NCBI RefSeq assembly: GCF_002286975.1
Contig: NZ_NSKB01000004.1
Coordinates: 248,001 to 312,000, forward strand
DNA: 64,000 nt
Direction: 5' to 3'
Origin: Halomonas salipaludis
Lineage (GTDB): Bacteria > Pseudomonadota > Gammaproteobacteria > Pseudomonadales > Halomonadaceae
In this document: positions 35,328 to 44,830 of the stretch, piece by piece
Layout: each line of letters opens with the position of its first letter
Position numbering within the stretch: the stretch's first letter is position 1
Translations under genes and position numbers: made by a program
Notes under the pieces: generated by a model
Seen by the model: the letters and a program-made list of their open reading frames with translations, nothing else
Database searches by the model: none
What the model was told of the DNA's origin: nothing

Positions 35328-35357
35328 TGCGCCGCACCATTTACCTGATGCGGCGCA
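35328..35357 (+). terminator. Rho-independent terminator after the HAD phosphatase gene
   Basis: Arms 35328-35336 (TGCGCCGCA) and 35349-35357 form a 9-bp stem with a 12-base loop, followed by TTTCGTT. It lies 46 bases after the stop. Confidence 0.75.
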
Positions 35358-35461
35358 TTTCGTTGTAAACCAATGATTTATCTGCTTATTTCCAGCCAAT
35401 CTCAACCAAAGAGATACCTTATGGTCAATCGACTGAGCATAAAGTCGAGCTTTGGCATGGA

Positions 35462-35489
35462 TTTAATTTGTCGACAAAGCGTCTATAAT
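35462..35489 (+). promoter_or_regulatory. Candidate mqo promoter with embedded palindrome
   Basis: TATAAT (35484-35489) is a perfect -10 box; TTTAAT (35462-35467), 16 bases upstream, is a weak -35. The spacer contains the exact palindrome TTGTCGACAA (35468-35477), placed where a repressor or activator could act. The mqo start is about 110 bases downstream. The rest of the 35283-35597 spacer holds only the HAD terminator. Confidence 0.5.
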
Positions 35490-35597
35490 GCAGCCATCTG
35501 AATGACGTCGAGCCAGCGGTGATCGATCATCGCCGCCGGCCAGGGCCTTCGGTCACCGCCGAGGGATTCGTTCCGCACCAGGCAAGCGAGAGCCCCC

Positions 35598-36992
35598 ATG
35601 TCCACACCGACCTATGATGTCCTGATCGTGGGAGGCGGCGTATCCGGCACCGCCCTTCTGTATGAACTGGCTCGCTACACCGACCTCAAGGCCATCGGCC
35701 TGGTCGAGAAGTACGATCACGTGGCGATCGTCAATTCGCACGGCCGCAACAACAGCCAGACGATCCACTGTGGCGACATCGAGACCAACTACACCCTCGA
35801 CAAGGCCAAGGTGACCAAGCGCACCGCGGGCATGGTGGTCAACTTCGCCACCAAGCTGGTGCCCGAGGTACGCGACAAGATCGTCTACAAGTATCCCAAG
35901 ATGGTGCTCGGCGTCGGCGAGCACGAGTGCGACTTCCTGCGCAACCGCTTCACCAAGTTCAAGGAGCTGTTCCCGCAGATGCGCCTGCTGGAGCGCGACG
36001 ACATCGCCGAGCTGGAGCCCAAGCTGGTCGAGGGGCGCCCCTCCGAACAACCGATCGTGGCCATGGGCTCCACCGACGAATACACCGCGGTGAACTACAC
36101 CACGCTCTCCGAGGCATTCGTCGAGGAGGGCCGCAAGAGCGCCGACGCCAAGGGCATGGCCTACGACGTCCACCTCTCCACGGCGGTGGAAGACATCCAG
36201 CAGGACGGCGAGCTGTTCACGGTCAAGACGCCCAACAAGGGCACCCTCAAGGCGCGCTACGTGGTGGTCAGCGCCGGCGGCCACTCGCTGCTGTTCGCCC
36301 ACAAGATGGGCTACGGCCTGGACAAGTCGTGCTTGCCCATGGCCGGCTCCTTCTACTTCACGCCCAAGGTGCTCAACGGCAAGGTCTACACCGTGCAGAA
36401 CGAGAACCTACCCTTCGCCGCGGTACACGGCGACCCGGACGTGCTGGTCGAGGACAAGACCCGTTTCGGCCCCACCGCGCTGATGCTGCCGCTGCTCGAG
36501 CGCTATAACGGCAAGACCTTCTTCGAGTTCGTCAAGGTGCTGCGCCTCGATCGTAACGTGATCAAGGCGCTGTGGGACCTGATGAAGGTGCGCGACATCC
36601 GCCGCTACATCTTCAAGAACTTCCTGTTCGAGGTGCCGGTGCTGCGCGAGCGGCTGTTCCTCAAGGACGTGCAGAAGATCGTGCCCAGCCTTAGCGTCAA
36701 GGAGGTCAGCTTTGCCAAGGGCTTCGGCGGGGTGCGCCCGCAGTTGATCGACAAGCAGCAGAAGAAGCTGGTGATGGGCGAGGCCAAGATCAACCCGGGC
36801 ACCGGCATCGTGTTCAACATGACCCCGTCGCCGGGCGGCACCAGTTGCCTGGGCAACGCCGAGAAGGACATGTACCTGGCTCAGGAATTCCTCGGCTTCA
36901 ACGTCGACAAGGAGGCCTTCGAGCGCGATCTGCTGACCGGCGAGATCCCGCTCACCGACCTCGAGCGCCCGGCGGCCAGCTCGCTGATGTAA
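35598..36992 (+). CDS. mqo: Malate:quinone oxidoreductase, epsilonproteobacterial type
   Basis: The 464-residue FAD enzyme oxidises malate to oxaloacetate and reduces quinone at the inner membrane. It has the dinucleotide-binding start VLIVGGGVSGTALLYELARY, NSQTIHCGDIETNYT, GSFYFTPKVLNGKVYTVQNENLP split over two segments, AAVHGDPD, and FNMTPSPGGTSCL. These match the shorter Helicobacter/Campylobacter-type Mqo of about 450 residues rather than the longer E. coli or Pseudomonas enzyme. The ATG is 10 bases after a GCGAGAG segment. It is monocistronic, with a promoter candidate upstream and a strong terminator downstream. With pckA near the right end, it belongs to the C4-acid/PEP node. Confidence 0.88.
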   Translation: MSTPTYDVLIVGGGVSGTALLYELARYTDLKAIGLVEKYDHVAIVNSHGRNNSQTIHCGDIETNYTLDKAKVTKRTAGMVVNFATKLVPEVRDKIVYKYPKMVLGVGEHECDFLRNRFTKFKELFPQMRLLERDDIAELEPKLVEGRPSEQPIVAMGSTDEYTAVNYTTLSEAFVEEGRKSADAKGMAYDVHLSTAVEDIQQDGELFTVKTPNKGTLKARYVVVSAGGHSLLFAHKMGYGLDKSCLPMAGSFYFTPKVLNGKVYTVQNENLPFAAVHGDPDVLVEDKTRFGPTALMLPLLERYNGKTFFEFVKVLRLDRNVIKALWDLMKVRDIRRYIFKNFLFEVPVLRERLFLKDVQKIVPSLSVKEVSFAKGFGGVRPQLIDKQQKKLVMGEAKINPGTGIVFNMTPSPGGTSCLGNAEKDMYLAQEFLGFNVDKEAFERDLLTGEIPLTDLERPAASSLM

Positions 36993-37018
36993 GCCTGCCC
37001 CGCCCTGCGCACTGCGAT

Positions 37019-37046
37019 ACATGCCCCGGCTCCGGCCGGGGCATGT
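37019..37046 (+). terminator. Rho-independent terminator of mqo
   Basis: Arms 37019-37030 (ACATGCCCCGGC) and 37035-37046 pair over 12 bp around a 4-base loop, followed by CGTTTCTC. It lies 26 bases after the mqo stop. Confidence 0.8.
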
Positions 37047-37128
37047 CGTTTCTCGCGGCCGGTTTGCGCTATGCTAGGCTGCGCTTGATTAGCGTCACCC
37101 CTCTCTACCGACTCACCAAGGAAGGCTC

Positions 37129-38265
37129 ATGGTCGTGCGGCGCCCCTCTACCCCGTTTCTGCTGGCCCTGGCCTGCGGCCTGGCGCTGCTGGCGTGGATG
37201 CTGTTTGGTGACCTGCAGCGCTTCAGCGCCGAGGCGCCGGAGGCCGAACCCGCTGGCGATGCCACGCTGTCACGCGTCGAGGTACAGCGCAGCGAGGCCC
37301 AGCCCTTTGCGCCGCAGCTGACCACCCAGGGTCAGCTCGGCGCCTGGCGCGACATCGAACTGCGGGCGCGCCGCGAGGGCCAGGTCGAGGCGCTGCCGGT
37401 GGCCCAGGGCGAGCGAGTCGAGGCCGGCCAGACGCTGCTCGAGCTCGACCGTGAGGACCTGCCCGCCCAGCTTGCCCGCGCCGAGGCCGACCTGGAACTG
37501 GCCCGTGCCGAGCTCGATGGCGCCGACCAACTGCGCCAGCGCGACCTGGTGTCGCGCACCGAGCAGCTGCGCCTGGCCGGCGCCGTGGCCGGCGCGGTGG
37601 CCGAGGTCGAGCAGTTGCGCCAGATGCTCGAGCATACCCGCCCCACAGCGCCCTTCGCCGGCACCCTCGACCAGCTCGATATCGACCCCGGCGCGACGCT
37701 GCAGGTGGGTGAGGTCTATGCCCGCCTGGTCGACGATACCCAGCTGCGCGCCACTGCCCATATCGCCCAGCGCGACGCCCTCGACCTCGCGCCCGGCCTG
37801 CCGGTCAGCGTGCGCCTGCTCGACGGCAGCAGCCTCGATGGCGAACTCAGCTACGTGGCCAGCCGCGCCGATGAGGGCACCCGCAGCTTTGCGGTGGAGG
37901 CGCGCCTCGACAATCCGCAGCGCCGCCGCCTGGCCGGCGCCAGCGCCAGCCTCAGCATCACCCGTGCCGAGCGGCCCGCCCACCGCCTGTCGCCGGCGCT
38001 ACTGGTGCTCGATGCCGATGGCCAGCTGGGCGTCTATGCGGTGGGCGACGACGACCATGTAGTGATCCATCCGGTGCAGCTGCTGGCCGCCGACAGCCGT
38101 CAGGCCTGGGTCACCGGCCTGCCCGACAGCGTCACCCTGATCACCCTGGGCGGCGGCTTCGTCAGTGCCGGCGAGCGGGTCGAACCGGTACCCGCCGAGG
38201 ACGACGCCCTGCTCAGCGGCGACGACCTGCCGGAGGCGCCCGGCAGCGGCGGCGCGGTGCTCTGA
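37129..38265 (+). CDS. RND efflux periplasmic adaptor (membrane fusion protein)
   Basis: The 378-residue protein has an N-terminal membrane anchor (about 10-27; FLLALACGLALLAWMLF), a lipoyl-like domain with GQLGAWRDIELRARREGQVEA split by the hinge, GERVEAGQTLLELDREDL, a helical hairpin (about 108-165) and a beta-barrel domain (ATAHIAQRDALDLAPGLPVSV). AAGGA precedes the ATG. It ends one base before the RND permease start. It should connect the permease to an outer-membrane channel; no channel gene is adjacent, so a distant TolC homologue is probably used. Confidence 0.9.
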   Translation: MVVRRPSTPFLLALACGLALLAWMLFGDLQRFSAEAPEAEPAGDATLSRVEVQRSEAQPFAPQLTTQGQLGAWRDIELRARREGQVEALPVAQGERVEAGQTLLELDREDLPAQLARAEADLELARAELDGADQLRQRDLVSRTEQLRLAGAVAGAVAEVEQLRQMLEHTRPTAPFAGTLDQLDIDPGATLQVGEVYARLVDDTQLRATAHIAQRDALDLAPGLPVSVRLLDGSSLDGELSYVASRADEGTRSFAVEARLDNPQRRRLAGASASLSITRAERPAHRLSPALLVLDADGQLGVYAVGDDDHVVIHPVQLLAADSRQAWVTGLPDSVTLITLGGGFVSAGERVEPVPAEDDALLSGDDLPEAPGSGGAVL

Positions 38266-38266
38266 T

Positions 38267-41200
38267 ATGCGAACCTTGATCGAGGCGGCCCTGCAGCGGT
38301 CGCGCACTACCCTGTTGCTGCTGGCGTTTCTGCTGCTGGCCGGCAGCGCGGCCTACCAGGTGATTCCCAAGGAAGCCAACCCCGACGTCGCGATCCCCAT
38401 GATCTACGTCTCGCTGAGCCTCGAGGGTGTCAGCCCCGAAGACGGCGAGCGACTGCTGGTGCGGCCCATGGAGCAGGAGCTGCGCTCGATCGTCGGGGTG
38501 CGCAAGATGACCTCCCAGTCCAGCGAGGGCCACGCCTCGGTGACGCTGGAGTTCGACGCCGGCTTCGATGCCAACCAGGCCCTGGCCGACGTCCGCGAGC
38601 GAGTCGATATCGCACGCAGCTCGCTGCCCGACGAAGCCGACGAGCCGCGGGTGATGGAGGTCAACGTGGCACTGTTCCCGGTGCTTTCGATCGGCCTCTC
38701 CGGCGCACTGGAAGAACCCCGGCAGTTGGCGGTGGCGCGTCAGCTCAAGGAGGAGATCGAGGGCATTCCCGAGATTCTCGAAGTGGAAATCGGCGGTGAG
38801 CGCGAGGACCTGCTGGAGATCGTCGTCGACCCACTGGTGCTCGACAGCTACGGCGTCGACTTCGACAGCCTGTTCAACATGGTCTCGCGCAACAACCGCC
38901 TGGTGGCCGCCGGCAGCCTGGATACCGGCGCCGGGCGCATGGCACTCAAGGTGCCCGGGGTGATCGAACGCCTTGAGGACGTGATGGGCATGCCGGTCAA
39001 GGTCGAGCAGGACCGGGTGGTCACCTTCGGCGACGTGGCGCACATCCGCCCCACCTTCAAGGACCCCGAGGGTTTCGCGCGCATCAACGACCAGCCGGCG
39101 CTGGTGCTGGAGATATCCAAGCGCGCCGGGGCCAATATCATGGCCACCGTGGGGTCGGTGCGCCAGCTGTTCGACGAGGCCGGGCCGCTGCTGCCCGACG
39201 GCCTCGAGATCACTACCATCATGGATGAGTCCGAGACCGTCGGCGACATGCTCTCGGAGCTGCTCAACAACGTGCTCACCGCGGTGGTGCTGGTGCTGAT
39301 CGTGATCCTCGCGGTGATGGGACTGCGCGCCGCACTGATGGTGGGACTGACCATCCCCGGCGCCTTCCTTACCGGCATCCTACTGATCTGGGCGGTGGGC
39401 TATACCCTCAATATCGTGGTGCTGTTCGCGCTGATTCTGGTCGCCGGCATGCTGGTCGACGGCGCCATCGTGGTCAGCGAGCTGGCCGACCGCAACCTCA
39501 ACGCCGGCCAGCCGCCCTCCGAGGCCTGGGCCGGGGCGGCCTCGCGCATGGCCTGGCCGGTGATCGCCTCCACCGCCACCACCCTGGCGGTGTTCGTACC
39601 GCTGATGTTCTGGCCCGGCGTGGTCGGCGAATTCATGAAGTACCTGCCGGCCACGGTGATACTGTGCCTGCTCGCCTCACTGGCCATGGCACTGATTTTC
39701 CTGCCGACGCTCGGCAGCGTGGTGAGCCGCGGCCAGGCACGCCCCGCCGACAGCCGCGAGCCGCGCATCAGCCACGGCGGGCGCGCCTACCGACGTGCGC
39801 TGGGCTGGCTGCTGGCGCGGCCCGGCATGACACTACTCGCCGCCCTGGGCATCATGGCACTGGTGTATACCGGCTATGCGCGCTTCAACCACGGGGTCGA
39901 GTTCTTCCCCAGCGTCGAGCCCGACAGCGCCCAGGTGCTGGTGCGCGCCCGCGGCGATCTCTCGGCGCTGGAGAAGGATGCCGTGGTGCGCCGCGTAGAG
40001 CGCCGCCTGGCCGGAATGAGCGAGGTCCAGGCGCTCTATGCACGCTCCTTCGCGGTGGCCAACGAGCAGATGGGACCCGACGTGATCGGCCAGTTGAGCT
40101 TTCAGTTCATCGACTGGCAGCAGCGCCGCCCGGCGAGCCAGATACTCGCCGAGATGCGCGAGCGCACCGCGGACCTGCCCGGCGTGATCCTCGAGTTCCG
40201 CGAGCAGGAGCAGGGGCCCGCCGGCGGCAAGCCGATCGTGCTCGAGATCAGCGCTCAGGATCCGTCGCTTACCGACAGCGCGGTGGACGAGCTGCGCGCC
40301 GCCATGGGGGAGCTGGGTGGTTTTCGCGATATCGAGGACAATCGCAGCCTGCCCGGGGTGGAGTGGCGCATCGAGGTCGACCGCGAGGCGGCGGCGCGCT
40401 TCGGCGCCGACGTGGCGGCAGTCGGCAGCGCGGTACAGCTGGTCACCACCGGTCTGCAGGTGGCCAGCTACCGCCCCGCCGAAGTCACCGACGAGGTCGA
40501 CATTCGCGTGCGCCTGCCTGAGGCGCATCGCTCGCTGGACCAGCTGCAGGCAATGACCATCAACACCGAGCGCGGCCAGGTGCCGATGAGCCACTTCGTC
40601 GAACTGACGCCGGCGCCCAAGGTCGGCAGCCTGCAGCGCATCGATGGCCGCCGCGCCATCACCCTGGAAGCCGACGTGGAGGCAGGCGAGCAGCCCGCCG
40701 AGCGCCTGCAGGCACTGGCCGGGGCCATGCAGGCCCTGCCCGACGGCGTGCTGGTCAATATCGCCGGCGAGCAGGAGGATCAGCAAGAGACCGCCCAGTT
40801 CCTGGTCAGCGCCTTCCTTGTGGCGCTGTTCTTGATGACGCTGATCCTGGTGACCCAGTTCAACAGCCTCTACCAGGCGGCGCTGGTGCTCTCGGCCATC
40901 GTGTTCTCCACCGCCGGGGTATTGATCGGCCTGCTGGTCAACGGCCAGCCGTTCGGTATCGTTATGGTGGGGATGGGCATCATCGCCCTGGCGGGCATCG
41001 TGGTGAACAACAACATCGTGCTTATCGATACCTACAACCAGCTGCGCCGCGACGGCCTGAGCAGCCCAGAAGCGGCACTGGAGGCCGGCGGCCTGCGCCT
41101 GCGGCCGGTGCTGCTGACGGCGATCACCACGGTGCTGGGGCTACTGCCGATGGTGCTCGGCATCAACGTCAACCTGTTTGCGCCGAGCCTCGGCATCGGC

Positions 41201-41332
41201 GCGCCGTCGACCCAGTGGTGGACGCAGCTGTCCAGCGCCATCGCCGGTGGGCTGACCTTCGCCACCGGACTGACGCTGCTGCTGACGCCGTGCATGCTGG
41301 TGCTGGGAGGTAAGATGTCATCGCGGCGGTGA
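38267..41332 (+). CDS. RND-family efflux permease (AcrB-like)
   Basis: The 1,021-residue proton-driven pump has the standard topology of one membrane segment, a large periplasmic loop, six segments, a second loop and five segments. Features include IPKEANPDVAIPMIYVSLSLEG in the first porter loop, ILVAGMLVDGAIVVSE (proton-relay Asp in TM4), and GIIALAGIVVNNNIVLIDTYNQLRRDG with ALEAGGLRLRPVLLTAITTVLGLLP in the C-terminal half. The ATG at 38267 follows the adaptor stop by one base (TGATATG) and matches the family N-terminus; the longer frame from 38165 overlaps the adaptor. The substrate is unknown. Confidence 0.92.
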   Translation: MRTLIEAALQRSRTTLLLLAFLLLAGSAAYQVIPKEANPDVAIPMIYVSLSLEGVSPEDGERLLVRPMEQELRSIVGVRKMTSQSSEGHASVTLEFDAGFDANQALADVRERVDIARSSLPDEADEPRVMEVNVALFPVLSIGLSGALEEPRQLAVARQLKEEIEGIPEILEVEIGGEREDLLEIVVDPLVLDSYGVDFDSLFNMVSRNNRLVAAGSLDTGAGRMALKVPGVIERLEDVMGMPVKVEQDRVVTFGDVAHIRPTFKDPEGFARINDQPALVLEISKRAGANIMATVGSVRQLFDEAGPLLPDGLEITTIMDESETVGDMLSELLNNVLTAVVLVLIVILAVMGLRAALMVGLTIPGAFLTGILLIWAVGYTLNIVVLFALILVAGMLVDGAIVVSELADRNLNAGQPPSEAWAGAASRMAWPVIASTATTLAVFVPLMFWPGVVGEFMKYLPATVILCLLASLAMALIFLPTLGSVVSRGQARPADSREPRISHGGRAYRRALGWLLARPGMTLLAALGIMALVYTGYARFNHGVEFFPSVEPDSAQVLVRARGDLSALEKDAVVRRVERRLAGMSEVQALYARSFAVANEQMGPDVIGQLSFQFIDWQQRRPASQILAEMRERTADLPGVILEFREQEQGPAGGKPIVLEISAQDPSLTDSAVDELRAAMGELGGFRDIEDNRSLPGVEWRIEVDREAAARFGADVAAVGSAVQLVTTGLQVASYRPAEVTDEVDIRVRLPEAHRSLDQLQAMTINTERGQVPMSHFVELTPAPKVGSLQRIDGRRAITLEADVEAGEQPAERLQALAGAMQALPDGVLVNIAGEQEDQQETAQFLVSAFLVALFLMTLILVTQFNSLYQAALVLSAIVFSTAGVLIGLLVNGQPFGIVMVGMGIIALAGIVVNNNIVLIDTYNQLRRDGLSSPEAALEAGGLRLRPVLLTAITTVLGLLPMVLGINVNLFAPSLGIGAPSTQWWTQLSSAIAGGLTFATGLTLLLTPCMLVLGGKMSSRR

Positions 41333-41344
41333 AGGGCCGCCGCG
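41322..41344. terminator. Weak hairpin between convergent RND and rsd genes
   Basis: Arms 41322-41329 (CGCGGCGG) and 41337-41344 can pair over 8 bp, beginning inside the last codons of the RND gene. No U-tract is present on either strand. Confidence 0.3.
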
Positions 41345-41361
41345 GTCGCGTGAACAGTCGT

Positions 41362-41865
41362 TCAGGAAGTGGCGCGCAGGCTGGCTTCGGCGCCGGGCGG
41401 CGGCGAGTGGGCCGCGTGCAGGCGGCCGATCAGCTGGTCTTCGAGGGCGAACCGCTCGGTCAACCCCTTGGCGAGACGATCCAGCCAGGCCGGCAACAGC
41501 CCCAGATTGTGCTGGCACTTTACCGGCGAGGCATAGTCGGCATCGAAGGAGAGCACCAGCTCGGTGGACATATCGAGACGCTCGAGAAGACGCTCGGCAA
41601 TCATCAGCGCCTCGTCGTCATTGAAGGCCGAGGCCTCCTCGCGCAGCTGCGGGTAGATCTCGAAGTGGCCGGCGCTGATGTAGTCCATCAGCAGTTCGCT
41701 GAAGGTGTCGACCTGAGCCTTGGTCACCGCCTCGAGCTCGACGTCGCAAGCTTCCTGCAGTTCGACGAAGCTGACAAGCAGTTCGCGGCGCTGCTCTAAC
41801 CAGCGGTCGATTAGGCGATGTACACCACCCCAGCGTTCCAGGGCCGTCTTGCAATCTTCGAGCAT
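41362..41865 (-). CDS. rsd: Rsd/AlgQ-family anti-sigma-70 regulator
   Basis: The 167-residue protein resembles E. coli Rsd. It has HRLIDRWLEQRRELLVSFVELQ (E. coli KLVDRWLHVRKHLLVAYYNLV), FSELLMDYISAGHFEIYPQL (FCQSLVDYLSAGHFSIY) and LAKGLTERFALEDQLIGRL (IGEALEARFVLEDKLI). Rsd binds region 4 of sigma-70 in stationary phase, favouring alternative sigma factors. The frame is open to 41967, but the ATG at 41865 has GGGAGG just upstream and matches the family length. It precedes nothing on its strand before the convergent RND gene. Confidence 0.85.
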   Translation of the reverse strand: MLEDCKTALERWGGVHRLIDRWLEQRRELLVSFVELQEACDVELEAVTKAQVDTFSELLMDYISAGHFEIYPQLREEASAFNDDEALMIAERLLERLDMSTELVLSFDADYASPVKCQHNLGLLPAWLDRLAKGLTERFALEDQLIGRLHAAHSPPPGAEASLRATS

Positions 41866-41963
41866 GGGCGCCTCCCTTGCACATCCTGACCCGCCAACAG
41901 GGCGGACTGACAGACTCGCGCGACTGGCGAGCCGTGTCAATCCTCCATCGGGTGGGATTTGCC

Positions 41964-42389
41964 TCAACCGCGATCGACGCGGAACATCAGCGTGAACGAC
42001 ATGTTCTCATTGAGGCAGAGCCGCGAGCTGCAGGCCTGGAGTTGGCGCATCTCCAGGTAGTAGGTGCCGGCGTCGAGGCGCTCGGCGATGCGGAAATTGA
42101 AGCCCTCGCCGCTGTCGCGATCCTCGGCGATCAGCTGGCCGTCGGCATCCAGCAGGCGGCCGTTATAGCCACCGGGTAAGGTGCGCATGACCGGCGTAGT
42201 GGCACTCAGAATGACGCTGGTGGGACGGTCGAGGGTGAAGCGGAACAGCCTTGAACCGGAGGCCAGTTGGCCATAGTAGGTCTGGCCGGGGCGCAGCTCA
42301 GTGGCACGCTCCTGCTGCATGGCGGTGGTCGAACAGCCGGCCACCAGCAGCATCACGAACAGCATCAGGGGAAGAGTCAGAAGGCGCAT
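41964..42389 (-). CDS. Small predicted lipoprotein of unknown function
   Basis: The 141-residue product has a lipoprotein signal with lipobox LLVAGC (Cys19) and Ser-Thr-Thr following, so outer-membrane retention is expected. The mature part is beta-rich (YYGQLASGSRLFRFTLDRPTSVILSATT, split in two strands; GTYYLEMRQLQACSSRLCL), reminiscent of pre-peptidase C-terminal-like beta-sandwiches, with two cysteines that could form a disulphide. No enzyme motif was recognised. It lies between dsbB and rsd, all on the minus strand. Confidence 0.75.
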   Translation of the reverse strand: MRLLTLPLMLFVMLLVAGCSTTAMQQERATELRPGQTYYGQLASGSRLFRFTLDRPTSVILSATTPVMRTLPGGYNGRLLDADGQLIAEDRDSGEGFNFRIAERLDAGTYYLEMRQLQACSSRLCLNENMSFTLMFRVDRG

Positions 42390-42482
42390 ACCAGGTTCCT
42401 TATATCTGGGTTACCGAACGAGTGCATCCGGGTTGCCGAAAAACGATCACCCGCGGGTGAGGTGTCGAAACGGTAGCATATT

Positions 42483-43004
42483 TCAGCTGCCGCGCACCGC
42501 CCGAATGCCGCGTACCAGCATCGCCAGCGGCGCGACGGCCAGGATCACGAAACCGATCAGCGTCCAGCCGGGTAACGAGATGCCGAGGAACAGAAAGTCG
42601 ATCTCGGCGCACTCGCCGGAGCCGGACAGCACCCTGGCCAGCACGTCGCGCCACGGCAGGATGTCCATCATGTAGTCGAGCCCCGGGCCGCAGCTCGGCA
42701 CCTGGTCCGCCGGCAGCGACTGCAGCCATAGGTGGCGCCAGGCCACGCCGATGCCGCCCAACACCGCCACCAGCCCCAGGCCACCATACACGATCATGCC
42801 GGCGCCGCGCGGGTTATGCAGGGCTGCCACCAGCAGCACCGCCGCTGCCGCCAGCACCGCGACGCGCTGGAAGATGCACAGCGGGCAGGGCTCGAGCCCA
42901 ACGCCGTGCTCGAGCAGCAGGGCCACGGCCATCATCAGGCCACAGAAGGCGAGCCCGGCAAGGCTCCATTGGCGCGCCGACAGCGCCTTGAGAGTTGAGG
43001 TCAC
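42483..43004 (-). CDS. dsbB: Disulphide bond formation protein B
   Basis: The 173-residue inner-membrane protein reoxidises DsbA and passes electrons to quinone. It has four membrane segments, the first catalytic pair CPLC (C40 and C43 from the chosen start), and the periplasmic pair C105 ([11 protein letters not shown]) and C132 ([10 protein letters not shown]). A GTG at 43004 has GAGGA seven bases upstream and gives a normal N-terminus; an ATG at 43028 would add eight residues. It lies between gshA and the lipoprotein gene on the same strand. Confidence 0.92.
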   Translation of the reverse strand: MTSTLKALSARQWSLAGLAFCGLMMAVALLLEHGVGLEPCPLCIFQRVAVLAAAAVLLVAALHNPRGAGMIVYGGLGLVAVLGGIGVAWRHLWLQSLPADQVPSCGPGLDYMMDILPWRDVLARVLSGSGECAEIDFLFLGISLPGWTLIGFVILAVAPLAMLVRGIRAVRGS

Positions 43005-43051
43005 GCGAATTCCTCGAATGGTGTCCATGTGGCTCGTTGAGAGGCTGGCAA

Positions 43052-44677
43052 TCAGACGGCACGCGCCGCCCGGGGTTCACGTGCACGGGTGAAATAGCCG
43101 TTGAGGAAGGCACTGAAGCTTTCGCTATCGGCGGCCTCGAGCTCGCTCTGCTGGCGATGCGACGTCTCGATCAGCTCGTCGAGCAGCGCCCGGTGGGCGG
43201 CGTCCATCGGCTCATCGCGGAACTGCTCGGCCTGCTCCCGGGCCAGCGCCAGCATCGCCTCGGCGAAGCTTTCCTGGGTCTCCTGGAGCCTGGCCATGAC
43301 GCGTCCCGAGGGGGTCAGTGAGGGATCATCGAGCAGCGGTGCCAGCCCGTGTACCGCAGCGCTGTGGGGGCTGCCCTCCTCACGGATGTCGAGCAGTTCG
43401 GCCACCGCCTCGAGCTCGGCGAATATCTCGGCCCCGCGGCCGGCCACCGAGCGCAGTTCGCCGTCGATGCTCAAGCGCATCGCCGGGTCGCGACCGCGCT
43501 CCACTACCAGCCGGCGGTTGTCGTCGAGATGGTCGCACTCGTCGTCGGGGATCCACGGGCTGTCCGCCAGCAGGCACCACATCAGGAAGGTGTCCAGGAA
43601 ATACATCTGGGCGGCGTCCACGCCCAGCGGCAGAAACGGATTGAGATCCAGGCAGCGCACCTCGATGTACTCCACCCCGCGCGCCTCCAGCGCCTGGCTG
43701 GGCGTCTCGTCGTGACGCGCCACGCGCTTGGGGCGGATGTCGCTGTAGTACTCGTTCTCGATCTGCAGGATATTGGCGTTGAGCTGCTGCCACTCGTTGC
43801 CCTGCCTCACGCCCAGCGACTGGTACGGCGCCCAGGGCGTGGAGATCGCATGGCGCAGGGTGCCGACATAGTTCGACAGCGAGTTGAAGCAGATCTTGAG
43901 CTGCTCCTGGACCTTGTTCTGGTAGCCGAGCCCGGACATGCGCAGGGTAGTGGCATAGGGCGCCAGCAGGGTGTCGCGGCCGTGGGCTTCGAGCCACTCG
44001 GGGGCAGGCTTGTCGTCGAGGAAGCTGCGGTCGATGGCCGGCGACGCGCCGAACAGGTACATCAGCAGCCAGCTGTTGCGGCGAAAGTGGCGAATCAGCC
44101 CGAAATAGCGGCTCGAACGGTAGTCGGCGTCCGACGAGGCGGCGGTATCCGGCGCCTGGGGGTCCAGCTCGCGCAGCAGCGGCCACAGGTCGTCGGGCAG
44201 CGACACATTGTAGTGAACCCCGGCGATGGCCTGCATGATCCGCCCGTAGCGCACGTCGAGCCCCTTGCGGTAGACGTGCTTCATGGTGCCGATATTGGAG
44301 CTGCCATAGTCGGCGATCGGCACGCTGTCATTACCGTCAAGCCGCGCCGGCATGCTGGCCGGCCAGATCAGCTCATTACCCAGGTAGTGGTAGCTGAAGC
44401 GATGCAGGTCGCCGAGAAAGCCCAATGCATCGTCGGGCCTGCAATACACCGGCGTGATGTACTCGAGCAGCGCCTCGGAGTAGTCGGTGGTGATATGCGG
44501 GTGGGTAAGCTTCGAGCCCAGTGCATGGGGGTGCGGGGTCTGGACGATGCGGCCGGTAGCATCGACGCGCAGCCCCTCTTTCTCGATGCCGCGGCGCAGG
44601 CGACCGATCTGCCCCTCACGGGCCGGCGCCTTGAGCCGGGCGATAACGGAAGCGAGTTGCTCGGACAAGGTAAACAC
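43052..44677 (-). CDS. gshA: Glutamate-cysteine ligase
   Basis: The roughly 541-residue ATP-dependent enzyme makes gamma-glutamylcysteine, the first step of glutathione synthesis. Family features are [72 protein letters not shown] and [15 protein letters not shown], close to E. coli GshA. The frame is open to 44767, but the conserved region begins just after a GTG (44677) and a TTG (44668). The TTG has GGGGTG upstream and is equally plausible. A Tyr-Asp tail beyond E. coli length is not seen. It is downstream of tex on the same strand. Confidence 0.92.
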   Translation of the reverse strand: MFTLSEQLASVIARLKAPAREGQIGRLRRGIEKEGLRVDATGRIVQTPHPHALGSKLTHPHITTDYSEALLEYITPVYCRPDDALGFLGDLHRFSYHYLGNELIWPASMPARLDGNDSVPIADYGSSNIGTMKHVYRKGLDVRYGRIMQAIAGVHYNVSLPDDLWPLLRELDPQAPDTAASSDADYRSSRYFGLIRHFRRNSWLLMYLFGASPAIDRSFLDDKPAPEWLEAHGRDTLLAPYATTLRMSGLGYQNKVQEQLKICFNSLSNYVGTLRHAISTPWAPYQSLGVRQGNEWQQLNANILQIENEYYSDIRPKRVARHDETPSQALEARGVEYIEVRCLDLNPFLPLGVDAAQMYFLDTFLMWCLLADSPWIPDDECDHLDDNRRLVVERGRDPAMRLSIDGELRSVAGRGAEIFAELEAVAELLDIREEGSPHSAAVHGLAPLLDDPSLTPSGRVMARLQETQESFAEAMLALAREQAEQFRDEPMDAAHRALLDELIETSHRQQSELEAADSESFSAFLNGYFTRAREPRAARAV

Positions 44678-44728
44678 CCCATGGCATGGAAGGATGGGGC
44701 CCGGCCCCTCTTCGCTGATGAAACGGGA

Positions 44729-44755
44729 CGAGCGTCGGGAAGTCCGCGACGCTCG
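44729..44755 (-). terminator. Hairpin between tex and gshA
   Basis: Arms 44729-44737 (CGAGCGTCG) and 44747-44755 pair over 9 bp with a 9-base loop. On the minus strand it is about 75 bases after the tex stop and is followed by TCCCGTTTCAT. It could terminate tex or sit in the gshA leader. Confidence 0.45.
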
Positions 44756-44830
44756 CACAAGTGACACATTATGGTGCCTGGTCGAGACCTTTCAAGGCGC
44801 CAGGCGTGAAAGATGTTTTGCCGCCAGGCA

